The notes under the pieces: generated by a model | Database searches by the model: none | Told to the model about the DNA's origin: nothing | What the model saw: only the letters and a program-made list of their open reading frames with translations | Assembly: GCF_016865365.1 (NCBI RefSeq) | Contig: NZ_AP024469.1 | Span: forward strand, 3,564,501-3,628,500 | Length of the DNA stretch: 64,000 bases | DNA from: Geobacter sp. SVR | GTDB taxonomy: Bacteria; Desulfobacterota; Desulfuromonadia; Geobacterales; Pseudopelobacteraceae | Direction of reading: 5' to 3' | In this document: piece by piece, positions 28,634 through 37,381 of the stretch | Numbering within the stretch: the first letter of the stretch is position 1 | Layout of the letters: each line of letters begins with the position of its first letter | Program-made: the position numbers and the translations under genes

Positions 28634-30964
28634 ATGAAATCGGTACCCTTCCTCCGGTCGGCGCCCCGCCACCACCGCCACCCACTCTGCGGGCCGGCGA
28701 CAGCCCTGCTGCTGATCGCCCTCGCAGCCATCCTGGCCGCCTGCAGCGGCGGCGATTCCTTCCCCGCCACCAAGGTCAGCGGCTCGGTGGTCGACGGCCC
28801 GATCAAGGGGGCCACCATCAAGGCCTTTGAGATCAAGAGCGGCAACACCCCGGATACAACGCCGCTGGCCACCGCAACCACGGCGGCCGACGGCAGCTAC
28901 TCCCTCAACCTTGCAAACAACTACAGCGGCACCCTGGTCATCACCGCCACGGGGGGCTCCTACTGCGCCGGCAGCGACACGGCCCAGGTGGGGGGCGACA
29001 ACACCTGCCCGGCCGGCACCACCCTGACCACGCTCGGCATACCGCTCATGACCATGGCCCAGGTCACCAACGGGAGCGCCGTGGCCACCGCCCACGTTAC
29101 CCCGGTCTCCACCGCCGCCATGCCGCTGACCGCCACGGTCAACGCGGACGGCACGGTAAGCGGCACCCTGGTGAAGAGCGCCTTTGACAGCAACTTCGGC
29201 CTGATGTCGGGCGGCATGAGCCCCACGGACAGCCCGTCAAAGCTGAAGCCCATGATGGAACAGATCAACATGATGCAGTCCGTTGCCGGCGACAGGCATT
29301 CCCTGGCAACGGTGATCGGCACCATCAGGTCCGGCGCCATGGCCACGGTCATGACAAACTCAACGGCGACCAGCCCCTGCGCCAGCTTTTCCGTCAAGGC
29401 CGGGGGGAGCAACAGCCTGATGCCGGCCGACACCAGCACGGCCAAGGACCCGACCCTGCTGTACAACGGTACGGGGGGCGCCAAGACCAGCCAGGCCGGA
29501 ACCACGAACAGTCCTTATTTCCAGGAGCGTACCGGCATCGACGTGGACACTCTCAAGGCGATCATGAATGACACAACGGTCCAGGACGTCAATGACGAGA
29601 CCGTCAGCTATTACTCCGAGGTCTACGCCCCGGTCACCGTCACCGTGGGAACCGACTCCTACAAAGGGTACCGCCTGGCCGACGTGGTGGTACGCGCCAC
29701 CAAGTTCCGCCCTCAGGACTACAACACCGGGGCCTTCGGCGTGACCACCGCCATCGTGGCCTTCGGAGCCAAGCCGGACGGCACCACCGCCGCCAGGACC
29801 GCGGCCTTCTCCTTCACCGAGCTGATCCGCACGGAAAACGGCGACAAGACCATCGTGGCCTATGAGAAGAACGGTGCGCCCCTGCCGGCCAGCGAAGGGG
29901 CCATGGCCATCATCGCCGGCAACGACGACGACAAGCTGCTGCGCAAGGTGCCGCGCCTGATGCAGATCCACGTGCGCAACGACTACGCAGCCACCTCCTA
30001 TACGGTCAACAACACCGACCCAGCCCAGGCTGCCTTTCAGGTCACCGGTCAGGTGATGAACCCGGTCACCGTCACCGCCGGCACCCTGTCCGCCGCTTCC
30101 AGCCAGGGCTATTACGCGGTGGACAAGGTCGGCGACAAAGCGGCCGGCGCCTTTGACACCTATTATTTCCAGCAGTACGGCCCGCGCCATACGAACTACT
30201 GGTACGGCCAGGGCATTCGCCTGACCGACGTGCTCGACACCGCCGGGCTCCAGTATCCGGACGACAAGGGGGCCTGCTTCGTGGTGGTCACCAGCGCCAA
30301 CAATCAGCCGGCCCTGTTCTCCTGCGGCGAGCTGTACAACTCCCCCGTGGGCCGGGGCGACGGCCTGGCCGGCACCGGCAACCGCAGTCGCCACAAGGGG
30401 GTGCTGATGGTCACCGACGACTTCCGTGCCGGCACCGGCGGTCCGGTGATGATGCAGTGCTGGGATTATGAGTCCTGCACCCTGCTCAATGCCGATGTGC
30501 CCACCAGCTACACCTCGGCCATGAATACCGGCGGGTCGCAGGTGAACACGCAGTTGATCGCCCTGGTTTCCACCGAGGACGACAAGCCGTTCCAGCCCCA
30601 GGGACGCTGGTTCCCCTACTCCAAGAAGGCCGACGGCAGCAACAGCTGCACCGGTCCGACCAACTGCATCCCCTGGGTGGACGTGGGTGAACGCTTGCAG
30701 CAGAACATCAAGTCCATGAAGGTCTCTTTTGCCGCCGGAACCGGCAACGGCACGGTTTCCGCCGGATCCTCCGACTCGGGCGGTTCAGGCGGCTCGGGCA
30801 CGGGGGGCGGCACCGCCTCCAGCACGGTCTGCACCCACGACCAGGTCATGGCCGGCACCTGCGTCAAGAGCGATGGCAGCGCCTGCTCGCACCTTGACCT
30901 CATGGCCGGCACCACCTGCTATGTGCCGACTTCACCCACGGCCCGCCTGCTCTCCTGGCCGTGA
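28634..30964 (+). CDS. Lipoprotein with two sulfite-oxidase-like (molybdopterin-fold) domains
   Basis: 776 residues. LIALAAILAACSGG is a lipoprotein signal. An Ig/carboxypeptidase-like repeat follows (SGSVVDGPIKGATIKAFEI, about 45-115). Residues about 300-450 and 475-670 each resemble the SUOX/YedY molybdopterin fold (GYRLADVVV and ELIRTENGDKTIVAYEKNGAPLP; then GIRLTDVLDTAGL and FVVVTSANNQPALFSCGELY). No clear cofactor-ligating Cys is seen in the first. A Gly/Ser linker (about 710-735) leads to a small Cys-rich tail with two MAGT repeats. Cell-surface or periplasmic binding is likely; activity is unknown. AAAGGAG precedes the start. Confidence 0.7.
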   Translation: MKSVPFLRSAPRHHRHPLCGPATALLLIALAAILAACSGGDSFPATKVSGSVVDGPIKGATIKAFEIKSGNTPDTTPLATATTAADGSYSLNLANNYSGTLVITATGGSYCAGSDTAQVGGDNTCPAGTTLTTLGIPLMTMAQVTNGSAVATAHVTPVSTAAMPLTATVNADGTVSGTLVKSAFDSNFGLMSGGMSPTDSPSKLKPMMEQINMMQSVAGDRHSLATVIGTIRSGAMATVMTNSTATSPCASFSVKAGGSNSLMPADTSTAKDPTLLYNGTGGAKTSQAGTTNSPYFQERTGIDVDTLKAIMNDTTVQDVNDETVSYYSEVYAPVTVTVGTDSYKGYRLADVVVRATKFRPQDYNTGAFGVTTAIVAFGAKPDGTTAARTAAFSFTELIRTENGDKTIVAYEKNGAPLPASEGAMAIIAGNDDDKLLRKVPRLMQIHVRNDYAATSYTVNNTDPAQAAFQVTGQVMNPVTVTAGTLSAASSQGYYAVDKVGDKAAGAFDTYYFQQYGPRHTNYWYGQGIRLTDVLDTAGLQYPDDKGACFVVVTSANNQPALFSCGELYNSPVGRGDGLAGTGNRSRHKGVLMVTDDFRAGTGGPVMMQCWDYESCTLLNADVPTSYTSAMNTGGSQVNTQLIALVSTEDDKPFQPQGRWFPYSKKADGSNSCTGPTNCIPWVDVGERLQQNIKSMKVSFAAGTGNGTVSAGSSDSGGSGGSGTGGGTASSTVCTHDQVMAGTCVKSDGSACSHLDLMAGTTCYVPTSPTARLLSWP

Positions 30965-30993
30965 TAGGGTGACGTCAGGCTGATTCATCGGCG

Positions 30994-31029
30994 CCTGTCC
31001 GGTCCGGGTACCCGTCCGGACCGGGCAGG
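30994..31029 (+). terminator. Strong intercistronic hairpin without U-tract
   Basis: CCTGTCCGGTCCGG pairs with CCGGACCGGGCAGG (14 pairs, one G-U) around an eight-base loop, 30 bases after the lipoprotein gene and 30 before the substrate-binding protein gene. No run of T follows, so attenuation or mRNA stabilisation is more likely than full termination. Confidence 0.55.
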
Positions 31030-31058
31030 TTCATCTGTTCTTTGAGGAGAATCATCAC

Positions 31059-32084
31059 ATGATACGGATTTTCGTGCTGCTCGCTGCATTCCTGGTCGCT
31101 GCTGTTCTTCCGGCACATGCCCGGCAGATCATTGACATGACCGGCAGAAAGGTCACGGTACCGGACCGCATCACCAGGGTCTACAGCTCTTCCCCGCCGG
31201 GCACCTGGCTGCTCTATGCCGTAGACCCGTCGCTGCTGGCGGGCCTCAATTTCGCGCCCGGGGAACGGGAACAACGCTTCCTGCGCCCGGAGTTCGGGCG
31301 TCTGCCGGTCGTAGGAGGTGTGGTGGGACACGGGCGGGGGCTCAACATGGAGACCCTGCTGAAGATCAAACCGGACATCGTACTGGTGTGGGACTGGCAG
31401 CAGCAGGGGATTAACGGGCGATTCGAGGAGACTTTCCAGAAACTGGGCATTCCCACGGTCTACGTGCGGCTGGACTCCCTGGGCGACTATCCGGCCGCCT
31501 TCCGCTTCCTGGGGGAACTGCTGGACCGCCGGGAGCGGACCGACCGGCTGGAGCGCTACGCAGAGCAGGCCCTGAAGGATGTGGCAACGGCCGTGGGGCG
31601 CATCCCGGCCAATCAGCGGGTCAGCGTCTATTACGCCGAAGGTGACGAAGGCCTGGCCACCGAGCGGGAGGCCTCTTTTCACGCCGAACTGATTCCCCTG
31701 GCCGGCGGCCGCAACGTGCATCGGGGCGAGGCCCTGGACCACGTCGGCATGGAAACCGTCAGCCTGGAGCAGGTCATGCATTACAATCCCCAGGCCATTC
31801 TGGTGCAGGAGCGGGAGTTCTTTGCCCGGGTGCTGGCCGACCCCCGTTGGCAAGGAGTCAAGGGGGTGCGGGACAAACGGGTGTACCTGATACCCCGGCT
31901 GCCGTTCAACTGGTTCGACCGTCCCCCTTCGTTCATGCGCCTGCTGGGGCTCAAGTGGCTGGCCAATGCCCTCTATCCCCGGCAGTTTCCCCTGGACCTG
32001 GCCCGGGAAACCCGGGAGTTCTACCGGCTGTTCCTGGGCGTTTCTCTGGCCGACGCCGACCTGAAAGAGGTTCTGTCCCGGTGA
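31059..32084 (+). CDS. Periplasmic substrate-binding protein, FepB/BtuF/MolA type
   Basis: 341 residues with a signal peptide ending PAHA. IIDMTGRKVTVPDRITRVY and KIKPDIVLVWDWQQQG are class III binding-protein motifs. The segment PFNWFDRPPSFMRLLGLKWLA resembles proteins of the MolA group that bind molybdate/tungstate rather than siderophores, though this cannot be settled by eye. It feeds the permease and ATPase encoded directly downstream. The stop overlaps the permease start (GTGA). Confidence 0.85.
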   Translation: MIRIFVLLAAFLVAAVLPAHARQIIDMTGRKVTVPDRITRVYSSSPPGTWLLYAVDPSLLAGLNFAPGEREQRFLRPEFGRLPVVGGVVGHGRGLNMETLLKIKPDIVLVWDWQQQGINGRFEETFQKLGIPTVYVRLDSLGDYPAAFRFLGELLDRRERTDRLERYAEQALKDVATAVGRIPANQRVSVYYAEGDEGLATEREASFHAELIPLAGGRNVHRGEALDHVGMETVSLEQVMHYNPQAILVQEREFFARVLADPRWQGVKGVRDKRVYLIPRLPFNWFDRPPSFMRLLGLKWLANALYPRQFPLDLARETREFYRLFLGVSLADADLKEVLSR

Positions 32085-33091
32085 GGCCGTTCCCGGTCGT
32101 TGTAGCGGGGATGGCCCTGGCCGTCATCATGCTGGTCTCTCTGGTAGTGGGCCGCTATGCCCTGCCCTTGGGCGACATCCTGGCCTATGTCTCCCATGCC
32201 CTTTCCGGCGGGGGCAGCTTGGGCCCCGAGCGTCTGGAGACCATCGGCAACCTGCTGCTGGAGATACGCCTGCCGCGCATTCTCACGGCAGCCCTGATCG
32301 GCGCGGCCCTGTCGGTGTCGGGGGCTGCCTTTCAGGCCATGTTCATCAACCCCCTGGTGTCCCCCTCGCTGCTGGGGGTTCTGGCTGGGGCCTCCTTTGG
32401 CGCGGCCCTGGGCATGGTGTTCTGCACCAACTGGTACGCGGTCCAGCTCGCCACCTTCCTGGGGGGCATCGCCGCCGTCGGCATCGCGGTAAGCATCGCC
32501 CGGGCCTACCGGAGCGGCGGTACCCTCATGCTGGTGCTGGGGGGCATCATCAGCGGCGCCCTGTTCTCAGCGCTGCTCTCCCTGGTCAAATACGTCTCAG
32601 ACCCCTACAACCAGCTCCCGGCCATTGTCTACTGGCTGATGGGCAATATGGCCCTGGCGGACCGGGCTACGGTGACCAGGGCCGGCCTGCCGATCCTGGC
32701 CGGCATCGCTTGTCTGATATTCATGGGCCGGCATCTGGACGTACTCAGCATGGGGGACGAGGAGGCTCGCGCCCTGGGGGTCAATACCGGACTGGTCCGC
32801 ACGGTGGTGATCGTCTGTGCCACCCTGGTCAGCACCCTGACAGTCGTGCTGGCCGGCATCATCGGTTGGGTGGGGCTGGTCATCCCGCACCTGGTCCGCA
32901 TGGCAGCCGGCCCGGACAACCGGACCCTGCTGCCGGTCAGTGCCCTGGCCGGAGCTGCCTACCTGGTGCTGGCGGACGACGTGTCGCGGCTGGCCTTTGC
33001 CTTTGAGATCCCGATCGGCATTGTCACCGCCCTGATGGGCATTCCTTTTTTCGTACTGGTGCTGAAGAACGCCCGGAAAGGGTGGCAGTGA
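32081..33091 (+). CDS. FecCD/BtuC-family ABC permease
   Basis: 336 residues starting at GTG 32081, overlapping the binding-protein stop by four bases. About ten membrane segments and family signatures RLPRILTAALIGAALSVSGAAFQAMF, NPLVSPSLLGVLAGASFGAALG and GIIGWVGLVIPHLVRMAAGPDNR are intact. One gene is present rather than two, so the permease would be a homodimer as in BtuC or MolB. It imports the substrate captured by the upstream protein. Confidence 0.9.
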   Translation: MRPFPVVVAGMALAVIMLVSLVVGRYALPLGDILAYVSHALSGGGSLGPERLETIGNLLLEIRLPRILTAALIGAALSVSGAAFQAMFINPLVSPSLLGVLAGASFGAALGMVFCTNWYAVQLATFLGGIAAVGIAVSIARAYRSGGTLMLVLGGIISGALFSALLSLVKYVSDPYNQLPAIVYWLMGNMALADRATVTRAGLPILAGIACLIFMGRHLDVLSMGDEEARALGVNTGLVRTVVIVCATLVSTLTVVLAGIIGWVGLVIPHLVRMAAGPDNRTLLPVSALAGAAYLVLADDVSRLAFAFEIPIGIVTALMGIPFFVLVLKNARKGWQ

Positions 33092-33870
33092 TGGCGCTCT
33101 TCAGCCTGGAGCGGCTGTCCTTCGCCTATGGCAGCCATGCGGTGCTCGGCGAGGTGACGTTCGACCTCGACGCGGGCGGCATCGTGGCCCTGCTGGGGCC
33201 GAACGGCAGCGGCAAGACCACCCTGCTCAAGCTGATGCTGGGGCTGCTCAGGCCGTCCCACGGCACCATCCGCCTCGACGGCCGGGACATCCGGGACATT
33301 CCCCAGCGGGAGCTGGCTTGCTCGGTGGCCTATGTGCCGCAGGTGCACAAGGAATCCTTTGCCTACCTGGTGTCGGACGTGGTGCTGATGGGGCGCATGC
33401 CGCACACCCGGTTGTTCTCCGCCTACGGCGCCCACGACCGCCGCATCGCCCGCGAAGCCATGGAAAAGCTGGGGATCGAACACCTGGCAGGACGCCCCTA
33501 CACCGAGGTGAGCGGCGGCGAGCGGCAGCTGACCCTCATTGCCAGGGCCATGGCCCAAGGGGCCCGCACCTTTGTCATGGACGAACCGACCAACGGTCTG
33601 GACTACGGCAACCAGGTCTGCCTGCTGGAGCGCCTTTCCTCGCTCTCGCAAGAGGGCTGCACCTTTATCTTCTCAACCCACCATCCCGATCATGCTCTGG
33701 CCGTGGCAAGCCGGGTGATCATGCTCCACCGGGGAACGGTCCTGCGCGACGGACCGGCGGAAAGGGCCATTTGCGGGGAAAGCCTGCAAGAGCTGTACGG
33801 TATCGAGGTCCGCATGGCAGCGGTCGGGGGAGGGGTCACGGTCTGCGTGCCTGCCATCCGCAGGACATGA
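33091..33870 (+). CDS. ABC transporter ATPase, FecE/BtuD/MolC type
   Basis: 259 residues. Walker A GPNGSGKTT, Q-loop YVPQVHK, signature EVSGGERQLTLIARAM, Walker B FVMDEPTNGLD and switch His STHHPDHAL are complete. It begins by TGATG overlap with the permease stop. It powers the three-gene importer at the end of the Mo-box cluster. Confidence 0.9.
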   Translation: MALFSLERLSFAYGSHAVLGEVTFDLDAGGIVALLGPNGSGKTTLLKLMLGLLRPSHGTIRLDGRDIRDIPQRELACSVAYVPQVHKESFAYLVSDVVLMGRMPHTRLFSAYGAHDRRIAREAMEKLGIEHLAGRPYTEVSGGERQLTLIARAMAQGARTFVMDEPTNGLDYGNQVCLLERLSSLSQEGCTFIFSTHHPDHALAVASRVIMLHRGTVLRDGPAERAICGESLQELYGIEVRMAAVGGGVTVCVPAIRRT

Positions 33871-33912
33871 ACCGGCATCAACCGGCTCCATGAATCCCTG
33901 CCCTGCACAGTC

Positions 33913-34215
33913 TCAGCAGGACTCCGTCTCCACCTGTTCCAGCAGCGCCAGCGCCTCGTGGTCGTCATGTTCTTCGAACAGTTCGCGGATGTTGTTGATG
34001 TAGGAATGCACCAGGAACAATTCATCCAGGTGTCGGCCGCTGTTCAGGTCCGGATTGGCCGCCAGGGCCAGTTTTTCCTTGTAGCGCTCCCAGAAGGCGT
34101 TGGTCAGGTCAGGGTCGTCGATGTAACGCCGCAGCATGGCCACTATCCTTCGGGCGTTACCGTCGCCGTCGATCCCCTTGAAGGTCACGTAGCGGTCGAT
34201 TGTGGTGTCTTTCAT
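33913..34215 (-). CDS. cowN: CowN, CO-protection protein of nitrogenase
   Basis: 100 residues matching CowN from end to end: [73 protein letters not shown] and a C-terminal ESC. CowN sustains N2 fixation in the presence of carbon monoxide. It overlaps the FKBP gene by ATGA and shares its sigma-54 promoter at 34686-34701. Confidence 0.92.
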   Translation of the reverse strand: MKDTTIDRYVTFKGIDGDGNARRIVAMLRRYIDDPDLTNAFWERYKEKLALAANPDLNSGRHLDELFLVHSYINNIRELFEEHDDHEALALLEQVETESC

Positions 34216-34652
34216 CCCATGTTCTCCTCAATGCGCTCCAGTTTCAGCGCAAAGGTCAGATCCAGTCCGGCCAGGGGATGGTTGCCGTCCAGAGTTACCG
34301 TGGTCGCATCCACATCGCAGACCACCATCGTGCGTTCCTGCCCATTTTTGAACCCGATGCTGAGTTTTTGACCGGCCCTGATCTCTCTTTCGGCAGGGAA
34401 CAGAGTCCGATCGACCCGGATGATGTTCTCTTCCCGCCGGGGACCATAGGCGTCGGCCGCCGGGATGGTGATGTTCCTCGTCTCACCGGCGGCCATGCCG
34501 AGCACGGCCTGTTCCAGGGCCGGGAACACCGCGTTCTGCCCGATGGTGAAGACCAGCGGTTCGTCCTCGCCGGTAGCGTAGAAGATCCGTCCATTGTCCA
34601 GGGTCCCGATGTAGCGGAGGGTTACGGTGCTGCCGTGTCGTGCCGTGTTCAT
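34212..34652 (-). CDS. SlyD-like FKBP peptidyl-prolyl isomerase
   Basis: 146 residues. [37 protein letters not shown] and [16 protein letters not shown] are FKBP-core motifs, followed by an IF (insert-in-flap) chaperone domain (about 70-130). The His-rich SlyD tail is absent. GGGAGGAAT precedes the ATG. Coupling with cowN and a sigma-54 promoter suggest it helps fold nitrogenase or related proteins, an inference from context. Confidence 0.85.
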   Translation of the reverse strand: MNTARHGSTVTLRYIGTLDNGRIFYATGEDEPLVFTIGQNAVFPALEQAVLGMAAGETRNITIPAADAYGPRREENIIRVDRTLFPAEREIRAGQKLSIGFKNGQERTMVVCDVDATTVTLDGNHPLAGLDLTFALKLERIEENMG

Positions 34653-34685
34653 GCCATTCCTCCCGAGGGGGTCTCACGGCTTCCA

Positions 34686-34701
34686 TGCAACTATTCAGCC
34701 G
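34686..34701 (-). promoter_or_regulatory. Sigma-54 promoter for FKBP-cowN
   Basis: Minus strand CGGCTGAATAGTTGCA keeps the GG-N10-GC core and TTGCA of the -24/-12 consensus. Transcription would begin near 34675, about 23 bases before the FKBP start. Confidence 0.65.
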
Positions 34702-34759
34702 TAAACGGCATGCCGGAAGAGAAGGAGCTCTTTTCCCGCCACATCAGGCAAGGCTGGCA

Positions 34760-34787
34760 AGCGTTATGCATCAAAATATATAACGAA
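34760..34787. promoter_or_regulatory. ModE-type molybdenum box 3, upstream of anfA
   Basis: AGCGTTATGCA-N6-TATATAACGAA; the right arm matches the ModE consensus at 10 of 11 positions and the core resembles Mo box 2 (CGTTATG...AAATATATAAC in both). It ends 81 bases before anfA and about 107 bases before the FKBP gene on the other side. In Rhodobacter capsulatus, Mo-dependent repression of anfA by ModE-type proteins acts from a comparable box. Confidence 0.75.
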
Positions 34788-34868
34788 ACGGAATTCGCGG
34801 TGCAGCGCCCATACCTGTGCAGGCCTCGCGCAGACAGAGTAAACATTAACGGCCCACGAGGTTGACGT

Positions 34869-36524
34869 ATGTCGGCAGCCAAAAAGATCGAGACAGCCAC
34901 CGAAAAGCCCGGATTGACAGTGGTATTCAGTAGTGACGTCCACAGTGCATCCAAAGCACTGCGCCTCAATCTGGCCACGGTCGGCAAGTGCCGCAACCGG
35001 GAGTGCCGGGCCAAGGTATTTCCGCTGCTTTACCAGATGAGCCGGGTCATTGCCGAAAGTGCAGATCTCCCCCCTACCCTGATCATCCTGCAGAAGATCA
35101 TGGAAAAGGAGATGAACATCGTCTGCGGCATGATCAGCCTCTATCATCAGAAATCGGGCAGAATACTGATCCATGAGAGCTTCGGTCTGACCGAGGAGGA
35201 AGAGGCACGCGGCATTTATGCCCTGGGCGAGGGTATTACCGGCAAGGTGGTGGAGACCGGCAAGGCCATCATGCTGCCGCGCATCAGCGAAGAGCCCGCT
35301 TTTCTCCACCGCACCCGCAGCCTCAAGTACGGTCTCGACCAGGAGCTGTCCTTCATCTGCGTGCCGATCATGCGCGGCCGCAAAGTGCTGGGCGCCATCA
35401 GCGCGGAACGGATCTACGACAGCATCAGGCTGTTGGAACAGGATGTGGAACTGCTGTCCACCTTTGCCGCCATGATCGCCCCGGCAGTCGAGCTCTATCT
35501 GATGGAGCACGTGGACAAGGCCATGCTGGAACGGGAAAACCGGCGGCTCAACGATGCGCTGAAACAGCGCTTCAAGCCGTCCAACATCATCGGCAGCTCC
35601 AAAGCCATGACCGAGATCTACGAACTGATCCGGAAGATCACGGCAGCCAGGACAACGGTGCTGGTACTGGGCGAAAGCGGGGTCGGCAAGGAACTGGTAG
35701 CAGGGGCCATCCACTACAACAGCCCCCTGGCGGACGGCCCGTTCGTCAAGTTCAACTGTGCGGCTCTGCCGGAAAGCATTATCGAAAGCGAACTGTTCGG
35801 CCATGAGAAGGGAGCATACACCGGGGCAACCGCGCATCGGACCGGACGCTTCGAGGATGCCGACGGCGGCACTATCTTTCTGGACGAGGTGGGAGAGCTC
35901 TCCCTGGCCATGCAGACCAAGCTGCTGCGGGTGCTTCAGGAAAAGACATTCGAGCGGGTCGGCAGTAACCGCCCCATCAAGGTCGATATCCGCATCATCG
36001 CTGCCACCAACCGGGACCTGGCCGAGATGGTGTCCCGGGGGCTTTTCCGCGAGGACCTGTACTACCGCCTGAACGTATTCCCCATCACCATCCCGCCGCT
36101 GCGCGACCGGGGCAGCGACATCATCACCCTGGCCGACCACTTTGTGGCCCGCTTCGCCGGCGAGGCCGGCAAGGAGGTCAAACGCATCTCCACCCCGGCC
36201 CTGAACATGCTGATGAGCTATCATTGGCCCGGCAATGTGCGGGAACTGGAAAACGTCATCGAGCGGGCGGTCATCCTGTGCGAGGACGAGGTGGTGCACG
36301 GCTACAATCTTCCGCCTTCGCTGCAGACGTCGGTGCTGACCGGCACGGTCGGCAAGGGGGGGCTGGAGGCAAAGCTGGCGTCGGTGGAATACGAAATGCT
36401 GGTGGAGGCGCTCAAGACCCACAACGGCAACATGACCGAGGCGGCCCGGGAGCTGGGTATGACCAGGCGGGTACTGGGGCTGCGCATGGCAAAGTTCGAT
36501 CTTGAATATAAGACATTCCGATAA
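34869..36524 (+). CDS. anfA: AnfA, sigma-54-dependent activator of Fe-only nitrogenase
   Basis: 551 residues in three parts. The N-terminus has a Cys pair (KCRNREC, about 38-43) like the Fe-S sensing Cys of AnfA/VnfA, then a GAF domain (about 55-210). The AAA+ domain has GESGVGKE, ELFGHEKGAYTGAT (the GAFTGA loop reads GAYTGA), GGTIFLDEVGEL and an intact arginine-finger region. A Fis-type helix-turn-helix (MTEAARELGMTRRVLGLRMAKF) ends it. It should activate anfHDGK through the GTAC-N6-GTAC sites near 48.4 kb. A Mo box lies upstream. GAGGTTGACGT precedes the start. Confidence 0.87.
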   Translation: MSAAKKIETATEKPGLTVVFSSDVHSASKALRLNLATVGKCRNRECRAKVFPLLYQMSRVIAESADLPPTLIILQKIMEKEMNIVCGMISLYHQKSGRILIHESFGLTEEEEARGIYALGEGITGKVVETGKAIMLPRISEEPAFLHRTRSLKYGLDQELSFICVPIMRGRKVLGAISAERIYDSIRLLEQDVELLSTFAAMIAPAVELYLMEHVDKAMLERENRRLNDALKQRFKPSNIIGSSKAMTEIYELIRKITAARTTVLVLGESGVGKELVAGAIHYNSPLADGPFVKFNCAALPESIIESELFGHEKGAYTGATAHRTGRFEDADGGTIFLDEVGELSLAMQTKLLRVLQEKTFERVGSNRPIKVDIRIIAATNRDLAEMVSRGLFREDLYYRLNVFPITIPPLRDRGSDIITLADHFVARFAGEAGKEVKRISTPALNMLMSYHWPGNVRELENVIERAVILCEDEVVHGYNLPPSLQTSVLTGTVGKGGLEAKLASVEYEMLVEALKTHNGNMTEAARELGMTRRVLGLRMAKFDLEYKTFR

Positions 36525-36590
36525 GAAACGCGGAATTGACCGGAGGGTTTCGGGATTCAGTGTCCAGTCCCGAATAGGGGGAGGTGGCGG

Positions 36591-37379
36591 CTGAGATACG
36601 GCTCATTCAATAACTGCAACCTGCCCCCCTGGGTCATCGCCTCGCGTCATTTCAACGACAACCCGCACCCCCTGGAGATCCAGGGGGTCAAGGAGAGCAA
36701 CCGCTTCCTGTTCGAAAAGCTGGCGGGAATCCCGGACCAGTGTGAACGGGCTCTGTTTTTCAACGACTTCATGTCGGTGAAATTCCACCTGCACCATTGG
36801 CAGGAACAATCCACCGATCGAGCCAGAAACAGCATCAGAAACAACTATCTCCACTTCCTGAAGTGCTGGATGATCGATTCCAACTCCCTCTCGGGGGCGG
36901 TACTCAAGCGGTGGGTCGAAAGCCGCATGGGCATCACCCCCACCTTTCACAAGCAGCCGATCAGGGACGCCAACGGCGAGGCCTATTTCAACTATTCCGT
37001 GGATGTCATGAACGGGAGCGCCTGCACCAGCGCCATTCAGTCCCAGTTGGACCTCCTGTTCGAGTACGGCCAGTTCGAGCTGCCGCGCACCTACCCCGGC
37101 CTGAAGGCCATTCCCCTGTTCCGCGGCACCCACGATGCCGAGGAATACGAAATCATCGAGGACCTGGGCAACCGGGAGCAGATCGTACGGATGAACAACC
37201 TGGTGTCGTTCACCTGCGAAGAAGAGCGGGCCTGGGAGTTCGGCCGCACGGTCTGGGCGACCTCTGTGCCGCTGTCCAAGATCTTTTTCTACAGTGGCCT
37301 GCTGCCGGGCAGCATCCTGAGGGGGGAGAGCGAATACATGATCATCGGCGGCGAGTATCGGGTGCGGCGGCTCAGGTAA
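36591..37379 (+). CDS. draT: DraT, NAD+-dinitrogenase-reductase ADP-ribosyltransferase
   Basis: 262 residues if it starts at CTG 36591. The conserved N-terminus YGSFNNCNLPPWVIASRHFN lies upstream of the first ATG (36771), and no ATG, GTG or TTG exists in this frame after the stop at 36537. GGGGGAGGTGG sits five bases before the CTG, so it is the likely start. Later blocks KAIPLFRGTHDAEEYEII, NNLVSFTCEEERAWEFG and SEYMIIGGEYRVRRL match DraT. It inactivates the Fe protein by ADP-ribosylating its Arg (CAGRG in AnfH). draG is not adjacent. It follows anfA by 66 bases. Confidence 0.87.
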   Translation: MRYGSFNNCNLPPWVIASRHFNDNPHPLEIQGVKESNRFLFEKLAGIPDQCERALFFNDFMSVKFHLHHWQEQSTDRARNSIRNNYLHFLKCWMIDSNSLSGAVLKRWVESRMGITPTFHKQPIRDANGEAYFNYSVDVMNGSACTSAIQSQLDLLFEYGQFELPRTYPGLKAIPLFRGTHDAEEYEIIEDLGNREQIVRMNNLVSFTCEEERAWEFGRTVWATSVPLSKIFFYSGLLPGSILRGESEYMIIGGEYRVRRLR

Positions 37380-37381
37380 AA

